A stretch of DNA of 64,000 nt from Lucinisca nassula (GCA_963580285.1 OY757010.1:151903596-151967595); one strand, 5' to 3'. Counted from the first letter of the stretch, positions 18,370-27,497 are shown. Translations and numbers: made by a program. The notes: generated by a model from the sequence alone, not told the origin.

Positions 18370-21300
18370 TTATTGACTTCTCCCTTGTAATTTCCCTTTG
18401 TCGAACCATGTAGGTGGATTTCGTCCTTGATAGGGAAGAAGCCTATCTACATGGTAGACCTTGGCTTTCTGCTTCGGCGAGTTCTTGACAAGGTAAGTAA
18501 CATCATCTAGTCTTCTGATCACGATATATGGACCCTTCCATTTGCAGGTAAGTTTGGTGCTAACCCCAACTCGCCTGGTTGGATTATATAACCATACTGC
18601 TTGGCCTGGTTCTAGCAGTTTCTTGCGAGCTTTTAGGTCATAACGCCTTTTCTGATATTCAGAGTGGTTCCGCATATTCTTTCGAGCTACATCATGTGCT
18701 TTAGCAAACCGCTCTCTGAGTCTGAAAACGTACTGATCTTCATCAGTTGGGAGATTGCAGTCCTGGTGGCTGTATGGAAGACCAGTCACTACTTCTGCAG
18801 GTAATACAGCTTCCCTGCCCAGCATCAAAAGATTCGGGGTCAAGTGAGTGGTGCTGTGTTGTGAAGCTCTGTACGCCATCATCAGCTGGGGAAGGTACCT
18901 ATCCCACACCTTCTGGTCATTTTCACAAAAGCTTGTGAGCATTGTCTGCAGGGTCCTGTTGAACCGCTCCACCATTCCATTGGCTTGGGGTCTCATACTA
19001 CTGGTGTTGATCTTATCTATCTTAAGAAAGTTGCATACATCAGAGAAGAGTTTGGACTGGAAATTGGTTCCTTGGTCTGTTAAGATTTGAAGCGGAGTAC
19101 CAAAGCGACAAATGAACTCATTGACGACCAGTTCTACTATCGTGCTAGATTCCTGGTTCGGCATGGCGTAGGCTTCAGTCCACTTGGTAAAACAGTCTGC
19201 AAGCACTAGAATAAACCGGTTGCCTTTCTCAGATACTGGAAGTGGACCAAGGATATCCATAGCTATCTTCTCCATCGGTTCCCCGACCTGGTACGGCTTC
19301 AGAGGTGCTCTACTAGGCTGGTTTGGTGTTTTACGGGCAATACACTTGTCACAGGAATTGCAATATCGCACGACATCTTCCTTCATTCCAGGCCAATAAA
19401 AGGAGTTTCTCAGCCGATAAAGCATCTTATCACTTCCCAAATGACCAGCTGTTGGTATGTCATGGAAGTTCCGCAATAAGTCTGCACACTTGCATTTGGG
19501 GACAACCAGCAAATTCTTGGACTGCTCTAGGTCTTTGTCATAATAACCGCAGTATAGGAGATTATCCACAATCGTTAGTCGGTCCCACTGGCGCCAAAGG
19601 GTCTTCAAAGAAGCTTGTCCGCTGGAAACCTGGTCCCAATTAGGTCGACTGGAGTTGGTTTCGATTGCAGTCATAAGGGGACTGATGTTAGGGTCTTGCA
19701 GCTGAGCCTGGTGGATATCTTCTTTTGTCCAGCCCTGTAAAAGAACTTCGGTACCCCGTGGAACTGATGTGACATAACGATCCCGAATTATCTGGGATTT
19801 AGCATCACAGTTTTCACCTGGGGAGTCAGTCTCAAGACTGAGGCCTGTACTTTTGGGACCGCTTTCCTGGTCGCTATCTAATTCTGCTTTTGCTTCGGCA
19901 CTAAGCATTTCCTGGTGTTTGCAGACCTTGCATGGCCTTCTTGAGAGGGCGTCAGCATTGGAATGCTTAAGACCAGGACGGTGCTGAATGGTGAGGTCGT
20001 AAGTTTCTACTTCCTGTATCCATCTTGCTATCTGGCCAGATGGACTTTTTAGCTGTCTAAGCCAGCTGACCGCTGAATTGTCTGTCCTTAACAAGACAGG
20101 CTGCCCATAGAGATATGAATGAAAAGACCGCAAAGCATAAATGACAGCCAGCAGTTCTTTTCTTGTAGTGCAATATAACTGTTCGTGTTTATTGATTGCC
20201 TTACTCATGTAAGCAATGACCCGTTCACGGCCATCCTGTTCTTGTGAAAGAACCGCACCCACACTGACATCACTGGCATCCGTGTCTAGGATGAATCTGA
20301 GTCCCGGAATCGGATAAGAGAGTATGTCGGAGCTCATAAGAGCTTTCTTCAGATGTTCAAATGCTTCCTGGCACGGATCATTCCATGTAAATTTAGCTTT
20401 CTTGTCCGATACTAAGTGAAGAGGTCTAGCTATCTTGGCGAAATCTTTGACATAGCGCCTATAGTAGGAGCAAAGCCCTAGGAAGCTCTTCACTTGTTTG
20501 GCCGAACGTGGGATTGGCCAGTCTTTAATGGCGGATAATTTCTCCGGGTCAGTAGCTACCCCAGACTCGGATACAATGTGACCAAGGAATCTTATTTTCT
20601 TCTGGAAGAAAGAGCATTTAGAGGGCTTGAGCTTTAGGTTTGCAACTCGTAGTCTTTCAAAGATGTTGCGCAGACGTTGCAGGCCTTCCTCGACAGACTC
20701 ACTTGGGGAAACTATGTCATCCATATAAAGCAACAATTCCTCCCACTGCAGGCCTCTGAGGACATCTTCCATTAGTCTCTCGAAGGTCGAAGGACTGTTT
20801 ACAAGTCCAAACGGCATAACAGTGAATTGAAATAATCCTAGACTAGTAGCAAATGAAGATTTCTCTCTGTCTTCAGGGTGGAGACCCACCTGCCAAAACC
20901 CCGAGTTTAAATCCATAGAGCTATACCATTTACATCCGGATAGAGCATCTAAGCACTCATCAACCCTAGGGATAGGATAGGCATCCTTCACAGTTAGGCT
21001 GTTAAGGACCCGGTAGTCCACACAGAAACGGATACTGCCATCTTTCTTTGTTACTAGGACAACCGGGGAACTCCATGGGCTGTTAGATGGCTCAATGACG
21101 CCTCTATCAAGCATCTTCTTGATCTCGGCTTGCTCGGCAAGCCTCTTACCAAAGGGCAAGCGTCGTGCAGGCTGGCGCACAGGGATGGCATTACCAGTAT
21201 TGATCTTATGCTGGACCCGATCGCATCGGCCAAGGTCACTGGATGATCTGGCAAAGACATCCTGATAGTCCTGTAGAAGTTTTGCCAGTTGCTCAATCTC

Positions 21301-23115
21301 TTCAGCTTTTAGATGCTCCGAACTCCTCGAGAGCAGATCTTGCAGAGTTTCAGGAAGGCTAGAATCGGCAGTGTGTGGTTTAATTTGCTCAATGCCAACT
21401 GCAGGCTCCTTTTCAGAAGGCGGACTCATATTTTGCATGGCCCTCACATTCCAATTAGCGAGTAAAGAGGGCTTGTGCATTTCGTGCCTTGGGCTGGGAG
21501 AGGAATGAGAAGTTTCATGACATTGCTGTACTGCATAGTGTTGAGGCGAGCTGGATCTGCCTGACTCTTTCTGAGCTTCGCTTTCTACTCGGCTGATTTG
21601 GTTAGGTGGAATATTGGTAGAACTGTAAATTGGTGGTTCCTGCCTACCTTCAGCGTTCGTCAGCAACTGTTTGAGGTGGTGGTGCTGAGCTTCGAGGGTA
21701 TTATATAACGAACCTGCTTGCTTTTGCGCACGTTGACGGTGGTCTGGATCGAGCTGTAATAGCACTGACTTGGAACTCATGTTGGAGGTTGTTATTCCCA
21801 GCTCAGTGGCATTCGGTAAACGTTGACTGCCAGCAGTACTGTAGATTGCTTTCTGGCAATTTAGACTGTTGTCCGTACTGTAGCTTACGTTCTGACAACC
21901 TTGATCGTTGTCGGTACTGTAGATTGTGTTTTGTTGACTTTGGTCGTTGTCGGTTCTGTAGATTATGTTCTGACAACTTTGATCGTTGTCAGTACTGTAT
22001 ATTGCGTTTTGTTGACTTTGACTGTTGTCGGTACTGTAGATTATGTTCTGTTGGCTGTGGCCGTTGTCGGTTCTGTAGATTATGTTCTGACAACTTTGAT
22101 CGTTGTCAGTACTGTAGATTGCGTTTTGTTGACTTTGACTGTTGTCGGTACTGTAGATTATGTTCTGACAACTTTGATCGTTGTCAGTACTGTAGATTGC
22201 GTTTTGTTGACTTTGACCGTTGTCGGTACTGTAGATTATGTTCTGACAACTTTGATCGTTGTCAGTACTGTAGATTGCGTTCTGACAACGTTGACCGTTG
22301 TCGGTACTGTAGATTTCTATTTGAGGAGGAGCGGGGTCATTGCACCGCGGTACATGTGATCTACTATTCGAGCCATCAGCAGAACCTCCATGGCCTTTCG
22401 AAAATGGGCTACAATAGGCACTATGTGTGTTCTCTTTATGCAAAATAGTTGTAGGTTCACTGTCTTCGTATGACTCGCACGTACCGACGGGTTGCTTGGC
22501 ATAGAGAGTGATTGGGTCTTCTGAATGGTTTACTATGCTGATGCATTTCTCAGTCGTTTGCAAATCTATTATACCCGGTATAATGGCAAGTTCTGGGTTT
22601 GGAGTAATACTTGCCTCTACATATCCATATTTGCTCAACTTCTCTGACCCGGGGATTTCAATAGGCAGCCATGTAGCGGTCAGTGATGGTATGGTAGTGG
22701 TTTTCCTGACCACTACTCTGCGTGTTGCTGTAGTGTCGTCCCCTACCCAACAGATTATTTCGTTAACCCTAGTGTTGATACGGCCATGTTTATAACTAAT
22801 GTTTTCAGCGTACTTAAGGAGAAAGTTCTGCCCTATTACGCCATCTTGCTGAATATCGCAAATTATTAATGTTTGCTCAAAATCACACCCCCCTAGACAA
22901 ATATTAATATTTATTGCTCCATATGATTTAATTTCCCGGCCACTTGCATCATAGACAATCGAGCTAATGGGTCGCACTAAAGGGTCTAGTCCATTTCTAA
23001 GTTCATTATATTTGCGGGAGGATAAAAGAGAAGCAGTGGATCCATTGTCTATCAAAAAGTCTACAGGTGCATTTAGAATTAACCCTCTGGTATAAAAGCC
23101 ATTGTCCCCTTTCAT
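18370..23115 (-). CDS. pol: Gypsy pol polyprotein (PR-RT-RNase H-IN)
   Basis: 1,581 codons from the first ATG, no internal stops. Protease near residue 23 (IDNGST in place of the usual DTG/DSG). Residues 268-436 are thirteen 13-residue repeats (IYSTDNDQSCQN type). RT about 640-840 with FCVDYR and YMDD (797-800). RNase H with D944, E987, D1012, D1055. Integrase zinc site H1218, H1225, C1252, C1255; catalytic D1287, D1347, E1383 (D-D-35-E); GPY motif near 1528. The frame stays open to 23253, overlapping the end of gag by 49 nt in the -1 frame, so a gag-pol frameshift product is likely and the ATG may be unused. Makes the enzymes for reverse transcription and integration. Confidence 0.95.
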   Translation of the reverse strand: MKGDNGFYTRGLILNAPVDFLIDNGSTASLLSSRKYNELRNGLDPLVRPISSIVYDASGREIKSYGAININICLGGCDFEQTLIICDIQQDGVIGQNFLLKYAENISYKHGRINTRVNEIICWVGDDTTATRRVVVRKTTTIPSLTATWLPIEIPGSEKLSKYGYVEASITPNPELAIIPGIIDLQTTEKCISIVNHSEDPITLYAKQPVGTCESYEDSEPTTILHKENTHSAYCSPFSKGHGGSADGSNSRSHVPRCNDPAPPQIEIYSTDNGQRCQNAIYSTDNDQSCQNIIYSTDNGQSQQNAIYSTDNDQSCQNIIYSTDNSQSQQNAIYSTDNDQSCQNIIYRTDNGHSQQNIIYSTDNSQSQQNAIYSTDNDQSCQNIIYRTDNDQSQQNTIYSTDNDQGCQNVSYSTDNSLNCQKAIYSTAGSQRLPNATELGITTSNMSSKSVLLQLDPDHRQRAQKQAGSLYNTLEAQHHHLKQLLTNAEGRQEPPIYSSTNIPPNQISRVESEAQKESGRSSSPQHYAVQQCHETSHSSPSPRHEMHKPSLLANWNVRAMQNMSPPSEKEPAVGIEQIKPHTADSSLPETLQDLLSRSSEHLKAEEIEQLAKLLQDYQDVFARSSSDLGRCDRVQHKINTGNAIPVRQPARRLPFGKRLAEQAEIKKMLDRGVIEPSNSPWSSPVVLVTKKDGSIRFCVDYRVLNSLTVKDAYPIPRVDECLDALSGCKWYSSMDLNSGFWQVGLHPEDREKSSFATSLGLFQFTVMPFGLVNSPSTFERLMEDVLRGLQWEELLLYMDDIVSPSESVEEGLQRLRNIFERLRVANLKLKPSKCSFFQKKIRFLGHIVSESGVATDPEKLSAIKDWPIPRSAKQVKSFLGLCSYYRRYVKDFAKIARPLHLVSDKKAKFTWNDPCQEAFEHLKKALMSSDILSYPIPGLRFILDTDASDVSVGAVLSQEQDGRERVIAYMSKAINKHEQLYCTTRKELLAVIYALRSFHSYLYGQPVLLRTDNSAVSWLRQLKSPSGQIARWIQEVETYDLTIQHRPGLKHSNADALSRRPCKVCKHQEMLSAEAKAELDSDQESGPKSTGLSLETDSPGENCDAKSQIIRDRYVTSVPRGTEVLLQGWTKEDIHQAQLQDPNISPLMTAIETNSSRPNWDQVSSGQASLKTLWRQWDRLTIVDNLLYCGYYDKDLEQSKNLLVVPKCKCADLLRNFHDIPTAGHLGSDKMLYRLRNSFYWPGMKEDVVRYCNSCDKCIARKTPNQPSRAPLKPYQVGEPMEKIAMDILGPLPVSEKGNRFILVLADCFTKWTEAYAMPNQESSTIVELVVNEFICRFGTPLQILTDQGTNFQSKLFSDVCNFLKIDKINTSSMRPQANGMVERFNRTLQTMLTSFCENDQKVWDRYLPQLMMAYRASQHSTTHLTPNLLMLGREAVLPAEVVTGLPYSHQDCNLPTDEDQYVFRLRERFAKAHDVARKNMRNHSEYQKRRYDLKARKKLLEPGQAVWLYNPTRRVGVSTKLTCKWKGPYIVIRRLDDVTYLVKNSPKQKAKVYHVDRLLPYQGRNPPTWFDKGKLQGRSQ
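21808..22314 (-). repeat. 39-bp tandem repeat inside pol, 13 units
   Basis: Codes for 13 x 13 residues between protease and RT. Most units alternate between a Cys form (DQSCQNI) and a Gln form (SQSQQNA), giving a 78-bp higher-order period. Reading frame is preserved throughout. Confidence 0.9.
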
Positions 23116-23204
23116 TGTCGTTTCCCCTATGTGGCCTGACCGTATTTTTCTTTCTGGGGGATCCTCTGCAGGCCATTTTTCTTTCTCGACTGTCGACTCA
23201 AGGC

Positions 23205-23253
23205 CTACTGAGCCGACAGCTGACCGTTTTCCGGGACGAACGGTGGCGGGACG
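23205..23253 (-). promoter_or_regulatory. gag/pol overlap, probable -1 frameshift region
   Basis: The pol frame is -1 to gag and open only from 23253 downwards, so the shift must occur in these 49 nt. The best slip candidate, in gag phase, is G-GAA-AAC (codons Glu-Asn), an imperfect X-XXY-YYZ heptamer. No pseudoknot was established by eye. Confidence 0.5.
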
Positions 23254-25334
23254 TTAAAGTTGGGTACATAGCCTGCTTGTTGCTGCTGTGCTTTATGCTG
23301 AAATTGGCCTTGCGACGGGGCTATGCCTGGTGCGGCTTGGAATTCTTCATTTATCCGAGCCCTGTTTGCTTGTATAATGCCATTATTCGGGCCTTGATAT
23401 CTCGGTTTCGGGCCTTGGCGGATTTTTACAGGACAGCTTTTTACGAGGTGGTCAGGCGAGGAGCAGTGAAAACAGCACCTACTCTTGCTGCCAGTGTTGG
23501 GTCTCCAGTGCGGATTTCCAGGGCCTGCAATCTTTTGTGCGAGTTGCAAGCTTTCGAGCTTCTCAAGGCGGGCATCTAACTTTTTAAGGATATTTGATAC
23601 GCTTGATTCTGCATTTTGGACTTCCGTTTTCATGTCGATAGCCCTCACATTATTTTTCTTACGCTCCTGTCCAGCTTCTCCGAGAATAGCCTCGTACCGC
23701 TCTATAACTTCGACCGCCTGTTGGACAGATTGGCAGTCATGATCTATGCATCGACACTTCATTTCTACAGGTATTAGCTTATATAACTGGTTAAGGGCCA
23801 GCGTTTCTTGGGCATTTGAATCCAGGTTCCGGTAAGCCTTTTTAGCTATCTGTCTCAGTTCATCACCCAGGGCCGTGATGCTTTCTCCGGGCTTACGCTG
23901 CCTTAGTTCCAACTGGTTTAGCCATTTTATTGCATGCCGGCTACTTCCAAATCTTTGTTTCATCCTGTATGTCAATGATGAATAGCTGCGCTTGTCCTGC
24001 GTGTCCAGGCTCATATAGTATGTTCTTGCCAACCCTTTCAAACTAGCCGCTAAAAACAGGACCTTACTTCGGTGATCCCACCTCGATAACTCCGCACAGT
24101 CCTCAAAATGAGATTGGTATTCCTCCCAGTCCTCATTTCCAGTGTACGGTTCCGGCTTTATTTTTGGCACTCCATGATAGCGAGACGAGTAGTGCACCTG
24201 CTCATCCTCAATGCCTAGCCTAGGTCTGTGATGTTCACCATCTGATGAGGTCTCACCAGAATCGCTGTCGTAAGGGTCTGGGTGAGAACGTGGTCTTGAC
24301 ACAAGGTGTTCCTTATAATCTGGCCGCCCATGGGGTATACGTCTGCTTTGACGGTTACTCTGATTCATATCTCCCATCCCAGGACTACGCAACGGGAACA
24401 GAGAATCCGAACTATTCTGTGGCCTATAGGGACTGCAATAAGGCCTCATAGGGCTCTTGGGTCGTCGGGACCGATGTCGGGGGTGACGCATTGCCCTGTG
24501 ATACCGCGGGGATGGACTCCTTGCACGTCGCCGAGGGCTATAGCGATTGTGACTAAAGCTGTTGGAACGACTTGTTCGTTTAGGGCCGTTGTATTTGTCC
24601 TGACCTTCGGAAAAGCGATAGGTGCCAGGATCATATCGGTACGGCGGTCGGAAATACCCGTCTGTATCGCTTACATAGAGGCAGGGTTCGTCCGGGCGTC
24701 GGTCCGGATTACGGCTGGAAATGTCCGGGCAGCGGCTCTGTTGCTCCGGGTGAGCAACACCGGACCTCGTATGACGGTTTGAATTGTCCGGGCAGTGGCT
24801 CTGTTGCTCCGGGTGAGCAACACCGGACCTCGTATGACGGTTGGAAATGTCCGGGCAGCGGCTCTGTTGCTCCGGGTGAGCAACACCGGACCTCGTTTGA
24901 CGGCTGTGTCGACCTGGGTTGTCAACACGTGGATGACTGGAACGGGAATGTTGATCCGGGTTATCAACAAAACGGCAACCACGACAAGAGCGCTCTGGTT
25001 CACTGGAATTGTGTCTCGAGCTGCTGGATAGTCTGTGTCTTTGCTGGTCGGGCTGGGTTCTAAGGATGTCCCTTCGTGCACTAGGACATCTCGGCATACG
25101 GTGTGAGGGTTCAGATTGACTCGCATTGATTTCAATAGGATGCTGTGGGCTGGTTACGCCCATTTCAACATTTATAACGGAGCTTTGCTCTTCATTATTT
25201 TCCGTCTCACTTTGTGACTCATGGTTTCTCTCATTAACGCTTTCATCCTGGCTATCATCGGGATTGTAATCTCCAGGATGCCTGTTTAACCCAGTGTTAA
25301 ATTGCACCTCGGAGTCTGAATCTATGTCTGACAT
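23205..25334 (-). CDS. gag: Gypsy gag protein
   Basis: 709 codons. The N-terminal part is acidic, then Arg/Ser/Pro-rich (about residues 60-380), with three copies of a 21-residue repeat around SGVAHPEQQSRCPD (about 146-211). About 390-560 reads as a capsid-like helical domain (EDWEEYQSHFEDCAELSRW, LAASLKGLARTYY). One CCHC zinc knuckle (C-x2-C-x4-H-x4-C, about 621-634) should bind the RNA. It ends in TAG at 23205-23207. Gag forms the particle in which reverse transcription takes place. An acceptor-like TTTTTCTCAG lies 23 nt before the ATG. Confidence 0.92.
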   Translation of the reverse strand: MSDIDSDSEVQFNTGLNRHPGDYNPDDSQDESVNERNHESQSETENNEEQSSVINVEMGVTSPQHPIEINASQSEPSHRMPRCPSARRDILRTQPDQQRHRLSSSSRHNSSEPERSCRGCRFVDNPDQHSRSSHPRVDNPGRHSRQTRSGVAHPEQQSRCPDISNRHTRSGVAHPEQQSHCPDNSNRHTRSGVAHPEQQSRCPDISSRNPDRRPDEPCLYVSDTDGYFRPPYRYDPGTYRFSEGQDKYNGPKRTSRSNSFSHNRYSPRRRARSPSPRYHRAMRHPRHRSRRPKSPMRPYCSPYRPQNSSDSLFPLRSPGMGDMNQSNRQSRRIPHGRPDYKEHLVSRPRSHPDPYDSDSGETSSDGEHHRPRLGIEDEQVHYSSRYHGVPKIKPEPYTGNEDWEEYQSHFEDCAELSRWDHRSKVLFLAASLKGLARTYYMSLDTQDKRSYSSLTYRMKQRFGSSRHAIKWLNQLELRQRKPGESITALGDELRQIAKKAYRNLDSNAQETLALNQLYKLIPVEMKCRCIDHDCQSVQQAVEVIERYEAILGEAGQERKKNNVRAIDMKTEVQNAESSVSNILKKLDARLEKLESLQLAQKIAGPGNPHWRPNTGSKSRCCFHCSSPDHLVKSCPVKIRQGPKPRYQGPNNGIIQANRARINEEFQAAPGIAPSQGQFQHKAQQQQAGYVPNFNVPPPFVPENGQLSAQ
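24700..24895 (-). repeat. 63-bp tandem repeat in gag, three units
   Basis: Each unit encodes 21 residues around HTRSGVAHPEQQSRCPDISN; units are almost identical and in frame. Confidence 0.85.
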
Positions 25335-25356
25335 TTTTAGGGTTTAGCTATGCCCT

Positions 25357-25367
25357 TCTGAGAAAAA
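25357..25367 (-). promoter_or_regulatory. Candidate splice acceptor ahead of gag
   Basis: GTTTTTCTCAG|A on the - strand, 23 nt before the gag ATG. With the donor at the LTR end it would remove the primer site and the (ATTT)n tract from a gag mRNA. Confidence 0.35.
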
Positions 25368-25380
25368 CTTATTTATTTGA

Positions 25381-25384
25381 ATTT

Positions 25385-25423
<39 letters not shown>

Positions 25424-25440
25424 TCTATTTAGTTATTTAT
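25381..25440 (-). repeat. (ATTT)n microsatellite in the 5' leader
   Basis: About a dozen ATTT units between the primer site and gag; possibly polymorphic in length. Confidence 0.9.
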
Positions 25441-25480
25441 TGGGTCCCAAATAGCGTCAATATTTAATGAAATAAATATT

Positions 25481-25500
25481 ATCCCACTTCTGTTTCACCA
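25481..25500 (-). promoter_or_regulatory. Primer-binding site, tRNA-Leu-like
   Basis: Four bases after the 5' LTR the - strand reads TGGTGAAACAGAAGTGGGAT. It begins TGG, complementary to a CCA end. CAGAAGTGGGAT matches the usual complement of tRNA-Leu 3' ends, except that AAA replaces one T after TGGTG. Confidence 0.65.
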
Positions 25501-25507
25501 AAACTGT

Positions 25508-25513
25508 ACTCAC
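25508..25513 (-). promoter_or_regulatory. Candidate splice donor at the end of U5
   Basis: - strand TGGG|GTGAGTACA: a good GTGAGT donor whose intron would start in the last nine bases of the 5' LTR. It would pair with the acceptors before gag and ORF3. Confidence 0.45.
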
Positions 25514-26095
25514 CCCAGGCATGTGAGACAGGATAAAGAAATGAAAAAGCGAGCTTGTTTTACGTCAGGATCATTTACTCTTGTCATTCAGACCAGTAAT
25601 TATTGTAATGCAAGATAACTCCAATAAAAAGCAATATGAAACTAAAGTGAGTTAATGGAACTAAATTGTCTTAAGAAATCAGGATAAAATCTTTCATACG
25701 TCACAAAGGAAAAGGCTCATTTAGACCAGATCACAATTATTCCATCACATTCATTTAAGACGGGAACATGCGGGTACATATACGCAAAGTCGCCGCGGTG
25801 GTTCACAAAGCATTCCAATGAATATTAGGTACCGGACGAACACGAGTACGGACTGGCCCGGCTCTATAAAAGCATCTAGTATTCATACTTAGAACTGTGG
25901 TTAACTGGTTTTCCTTGTTGATGTGGAATACGTCAGGCTAGTAGGCCACAGTTGATATACTGGCTCTGATCGGAGGACGCCCGGGCTGTTTAAATCTTGG
26001 CGCCAGTCGAACTCTGGTTATGGCCGACTACTGGTCACGGGAAACCGTCGCGACCCGTCTGTGATCCGAAGATCCAGAAACGCCTGCGCGTCTCG

Positions 26096-26103
26096 TATTT
26101 ATA
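26096..26103 (-). promoter_or_regulatory. TATA box of the 5' LTR
   Basis: ACTATAAATACG on the - strand, with a GC-rich stretch (GAGACGCGCAGGCG) just downstream where initiation would be expected. Confidence 0.6.
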
Positions 26104-26135
26104 GTCTCCGGTCATGTACCCACATGATCAAAGAT

Positions 26136-26148
26136 GACCAATGACTCA
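26136..26148 (-). promoter_or_regulatory. AP-1 site overlapping a CCAAT-box inverse
   Basis: - strand TGAGTCATTGGTC: a consensus AP-1 site followed by ATTGG, about 40 nt upstream of the TATA box. Another CCAATCAG lies near 26176 on the + strand. Spacing suits a stress- or growth-responsive promoter; this is inference. Confidence 0.45.
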
Positions 26149-27029
26149 GCGCCAGGGGAAGCCCGGCCAACTGATGAACCAATCAGAAAGCGCCCGTCTC
26201 CGGGTCGCCTCGATGTGAGCACCAGGATTCCGGGCTGCCCTCGACTCTGAGGTCAGCTTCTCCGTCAAAATACAAACAATATAAACACTGCAAGGAAGGG
26301 AAACCTTCCGGGATATAAACTTTAAGGCTCAAGGATAAGTTTGATGTACGGTACTGTGACCAATTCTTAGTGAGTACATTGTAATTTGTAAAGTCCGGTG
26401 TGAAGCGGGCCGGGCTGCAGACGATGCCCATGACGACATAGTTGACCAGCTAAAATGTGGTTTTAGAACAGTTTACAAGTGTTGCTGCCACCGAAGATGA
26501 ATCTTCCAGGTTGCCAACAATACCAGTAAACATCATCACCTAAATATATCACTGGATAAAGTGTATGGACAGAATTTGACCCGTTTCACTGCACCGGCTG
26601 TCAAACTACTGAATCCAAAATGGCGGACTTGACAACAGAATCTTACTTTGGAGTCAGACAAATATTGAAATACTTGAATTATACTGATAGAGGCATAACC
26701 TGAATGTTATCTAGTGACCACTTGTGATCAACTAATAATGCTAAACGTTATATTATGTGGATAAACGATTGCTCTGAAGAATCCCTGAGGAAAACAGTAC
26801 ATTCTTGTAAACAAGTGTGCGCTTTTGGAAAAACAGGTAAATGTTTGATTGAGTCACTTTTGATCCTAGATTATTAACTTTGTGGTAATCAGTGATACAC
26901 CGCATTGTCCTCTGGGTTCTACAGTTCCTTACAAGCTCTGTTGTATAATCCAAGTGAAGATGAAGTCTGTTGAATGGAGATTAATGTAAACATTATGGTG
27001 ATGATGCCTGTCAGGGACTGTCTATTACA

Positions 27030-27497
27030 ATATTTAATCCACCAGTGGATTATCGAAAATAATACATGGCGTTATTACACTCTCAGACACGACATCATAT
27101 GATAAATTCTAAATGATCATTTTTCAAAGCAAAGGCAAATCATTGCTTCTACTTCCATTTAACAATTCTGGTGAATCATCAATCCAGTTTAATTTTCTCG
27201 AAACGTTGTCATTGACATTCATGTCAAATGACATTGATGTCATGTTTCATTGTTCGTTTCTAATATGCGACGTTAAATAAAGCTTCATCTTTTATCTGTA
27301 TCTATCTTTTTTCCCCACAATCTGTTTTTGAGATAAATAAGAAAACAATAATGTGTAACCCTTTAAATCCCAGTTTTATTGTATAAAAATGGGGTTTAGT
27401 GAGGGGTTAAATTATATAGGTGTTTTTGTGATGACCAAAATCTACATGCCTTTCATCATGCAGGAGGAGTGAAATTTTTAAGAATTTTCAAGCTCTG
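27030..27497. other. Unique flank of the Gypsy insertion
   Basis: Begins with the ATAT duplication and continues the target sequence that stops at 13141. AT-rich, no gene seen. Confidence 0.5.

Larger units (their letters stand above)
13142..27029 (-). mobile_element. Complete Ty3/Gypsy LTR retrotransposon
   Basis: A 13,888-bp element read on the - strand. 5' LTR 25505-27029, primer site, gag, pol, a zinc-finger ORF, a small ORF, polypurine tract, 3' LTR 13142-14666. LTRs begin TG and end CA. ATAT duplications lie at 13138-13141 and 27030-27033. By eye the LTRs differ at a single base (near 13438: T, G in the other copy), so insertion is recent. gag and pol have no internal stops. Domain order PR-RT-RNaseH-IN marks Ty3/Gypsy. 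The 1.5-kb LTRs and extra ORF separate it from small bivalve elements such as Steamer. Confidence 0.95.
25505..27029 (-). repeat. 5' LTR of the Gypsy element
   Basis: Promoter LTR, same as 13142-14666. On the - strand it opens TGTAATAGACAG and ends GGGGTGAGTACA. U3 occupies the high-coordinate two-thirds and the TATA-like box lies about 930 nt in. Confidence 0.95.

Noticed and set aside
21808..22314. CRISPR-like array (regular 39-bp repeats)
   Set aside because: No unique spacers; the units are contiguous, encode in-frame protein repeats and lie in a eukaryotic pol gene.
21789..22448. Long + strand ORFs (219 and 152 codons), Cys/Arg- or Val/Thr-rich
   Set aside because: They are opposite-strand readings of the 39-bp array in pol; a period divisible by three keeps all frames open.
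23067..25063. + strand ORFs over gag (up to 170 codons)
   Set aside because: Shadows of the gag frame; no start context or domain.
13142..27029. Identity as Steamer, the clam leukaemia-associated element
   Set aside because: LTRs are 1.5 kb, whereas Steamer LTRs are short; size, gene layout and extra ORF also differ.
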